Made by a program: the position numbers and the translations under genes
Notes under the pieces: generated by a model
The model's database searches: none
Told to the model about the DNA's origin: nothing
The model's input: only the letters and a program-made list of their open reading frames with translations
Assembly: GCA_012512795.1 (NCBI GenBank)
Contig: JAAZDL010000173.1
Span: 1-5,585, forward strand
DNA from: Mycoplasmatota bacterium
GTDB lineage: Bacteria > Bacillota_I > Bacilli_A > RF39 > UBA660
Length of the DNA: 5,585 nucleotides
Direction: 5' to 3'
Part shown: positions 4,661-5,585 of the stretch, piece after piece
Numbering within the stretch: the first letter of the stretch is position 1
How the letters are laid out: every line of letters starts with the position of its first letter

Positions 4661-5585
4661 TATCGATCACCTTCTCTGGAATTTCAAAGTCAATCCAATA
4701 TTCAGCAGGAACCTCTTTATCAAGTTTAATATCAAATAATAAAGTTTTATATTCGGCTTTAGTTTTTTGATCGATAACTTTAGAATCTCTAACGTTTTCA
4801 AATCTACCGATTCCAAAATAAGTAAAAGGCAAAATAATATTATCTTCATCATCCATTTTTCTAACAAATAAATACACTTTATTTGAATTAAGTAATTTTT
4901 TACCAATACTACTGTTTTGAGTAGTGTTGTTTTCTGATTCCCATTGAAATATAATCGGAGATATAAACTTATCCTTATAATCAGTTCTTTCCTTTTTTGC
5001 CTTGTCCTTTTTTAGACCAACCCAAATATATGTGTCTCCAGTTTCTTCATCAATATATGTTCCCTTAAGTCTTATGTTCATCTTAAATTCTTTATTAATT
5101 GAAGTCATTGTTTGTTCTTTTGTGTAATTTGAATACAATTTATAGTCGCCTTTAAAATCACCAAATTCAACTTCATATTTGTTTATTCCATAATTAACTA
5201 AATCCAATAAATAAGTTTTAATATTAGAAATATTATCCAATGAAAATCTTCCATCTTTCAATATTCCTTTATTAGTTAATTGCTCAACAGCATTATGAAC
5301 CGTATTAAGATTAACTCTAGAGTTATATCCAATTATTTCTTCAACCTTTATTTCGTTATGATTTAACAAATAATTAATAATCAAATATTCATCGACTCTA
5401 ACTATCGGTAATAATTCTTCTATTAAATCTATTAAAATGTTTTCTTCTTCAGTAAACAAAGGTAAGTTTTCTTCTCCAATATATTTTAAAAAATTATAAT
5501 AGGAAGTTACTCTTTTACTACCAATTTTGGATTTAATAAATCTCATTAAATTTGGTGCTATCTCAGATTCTAAATAATCCATATG
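4653..5585 (-). CDS. C-terminal part of a DUF3427-type SF2 (DEAD/DEAH) helicase, 5' end off the window
   Basis: The frame stays open to the right edge. An ATG at 5582-5580 has no visible ribosome site inside the window, so the true start very probably lies beyond it. Numbered from that ATG, 309 residues are visible. Residues 1-135 are a helical region with winged-helix-like content, similar to the linker that follows the helicase motor in these proteins. Residues about 140-302 match DUF3427: KLYSNYTKEQ (148-157), WVGLKKDK (187-194), YKDKFISPIIFQWESEN (202-218), VYLFVRKMDDED (236-247), YFGIGRFENV (255-264). Known full-length relatives are about 900-1100 residues with an N-terminal PLD-type nuclease, a DEAD/DEAH motor and this tail; the first two cannot be checked here. 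The stop (TAA 4655-4653) overlaps the NUDIX start. If no motor lies upstream, this would be a stand-alone DUF3427 protein. Confidence 0.82.
   Translation of the reverse strand, partial: HMDYLESEIAPNLMRFIKSKIGSKRVTSYYNFLKYIGEENLPLFTEEENILIDLIEELLPIVRVDEYLIINYLLNHNEIKVEEIIGYNSRVNLNTVHNAVEQLTNKGILKDGRFSLDNISNIKTYLLDLVNYGINKYEVEFGDFKGDYKLYSNYTKEQTMTSINKEFKMNIRLKGTYIDEETGDTYIWVGLKKDKAKKERTDYKDKFISPIIFQWESENNTTQNSSIGKKLLNSNKVYLFVRKMDDEDNIILPFTYFGIGRFENVRDSKVIDQKTKAEYKTLLFDIKLDKEVPAEYWIDFEIPEKVIDND

Noticed and set aside
4364..4739. Plus-strand open frames opposite the NUDIX and helicase genes (4364-4573, 4551-4739).
   Set aside because: They are antisense shadows of clearly coding minus-strand genes, have no ribosome sites, and their products look like reverse-complement artefacts.
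1..5585. Alternative genetic code (TGA as Trp), since all visible genes end in TAA or TAG.
   Set aside because: Every tryptophan checked in the transporter, helicase, NUDIX and small protein is TGG and no in-frame TGA occurs, so the standard code fits. Absence of TGA stops in so few genes is not informative.
1..5585. CRISPR array, tRNA or insertion-sequence ends.
   Set aside because: No spaced repeats, no tRNA-like cloverleaf with CCA end and no paired terminal inverted repeats were seen on either strand.

Overview
The window is very AT-rich DNA with strong AAGGAG-type ribosome binding sites, near-consensus TATAAT boxes and AT-rich codon use, which suggests a low-GC Bacillota or a related Bacilli/Mycoplasmatota-like gut lineage. 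Tryptophan is written TGG throughout and no real gene carries an in-frame TGA, so the standard bacterial code applies. The species cannot be named from the sequence alone.

Layout. (1) Positions 1-380, minus strand: the 5' part of a gene of unknown function that runs off the left edge. (2) Positions 381-472: a compact divergent promoter region with a tandem 10-bp repeat between two TATAAT boxes. (3) Positions 473-1708, plus strand: a complete transporter of the dicarboxylate/amino acid:cation symporter family (DAACS, SLC1-like), closed by a clear intrinsic terminator. Its usual cation and substrate motifs are altered. (4) Positions 1731-2349: about 600 bp without an intact gene. It holds a decayed minus-strand coding relic (about 1827-2059), a featureless AT-rich stretch, and a promoter. 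(5) Positions 2350-3003, plus strand: an orphan, highly charged, coiled-coil protein starting at TTG. (6) Positions 3004-5585: a minus-strand block. In transcription order it holds the C-terminal part of a DUF3427-type SF2 helicase (runs off the right edge), an overlapping MutT-like NUDIX hydrolase, a 154-bp gap with promoter-like hexamers, a small unrecognised protein, and an ADP-ribosylglycohydrolase that is broken after 109 residues. The rest of that enzyme seems to persist as decayed sequence down to about position 3040.

The most interesting part is the minus-strand block. A helicase with a DUF3427 tail, a nucleotide-cleaving NUDIX enzyme translationally coupled to it, a small protein whose C-terminus resembles the DUF3427 segment, and an ADP-ribose hydrolase would together suit nucleic-acid surveillance, repair or defence. 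That is inference. The decay of the hydrolase and the relic at 1827-2059 show that the region is accessory and in flux. The transporter looks like ordinary housekeeping uptake, apart from its unusual motif residues.
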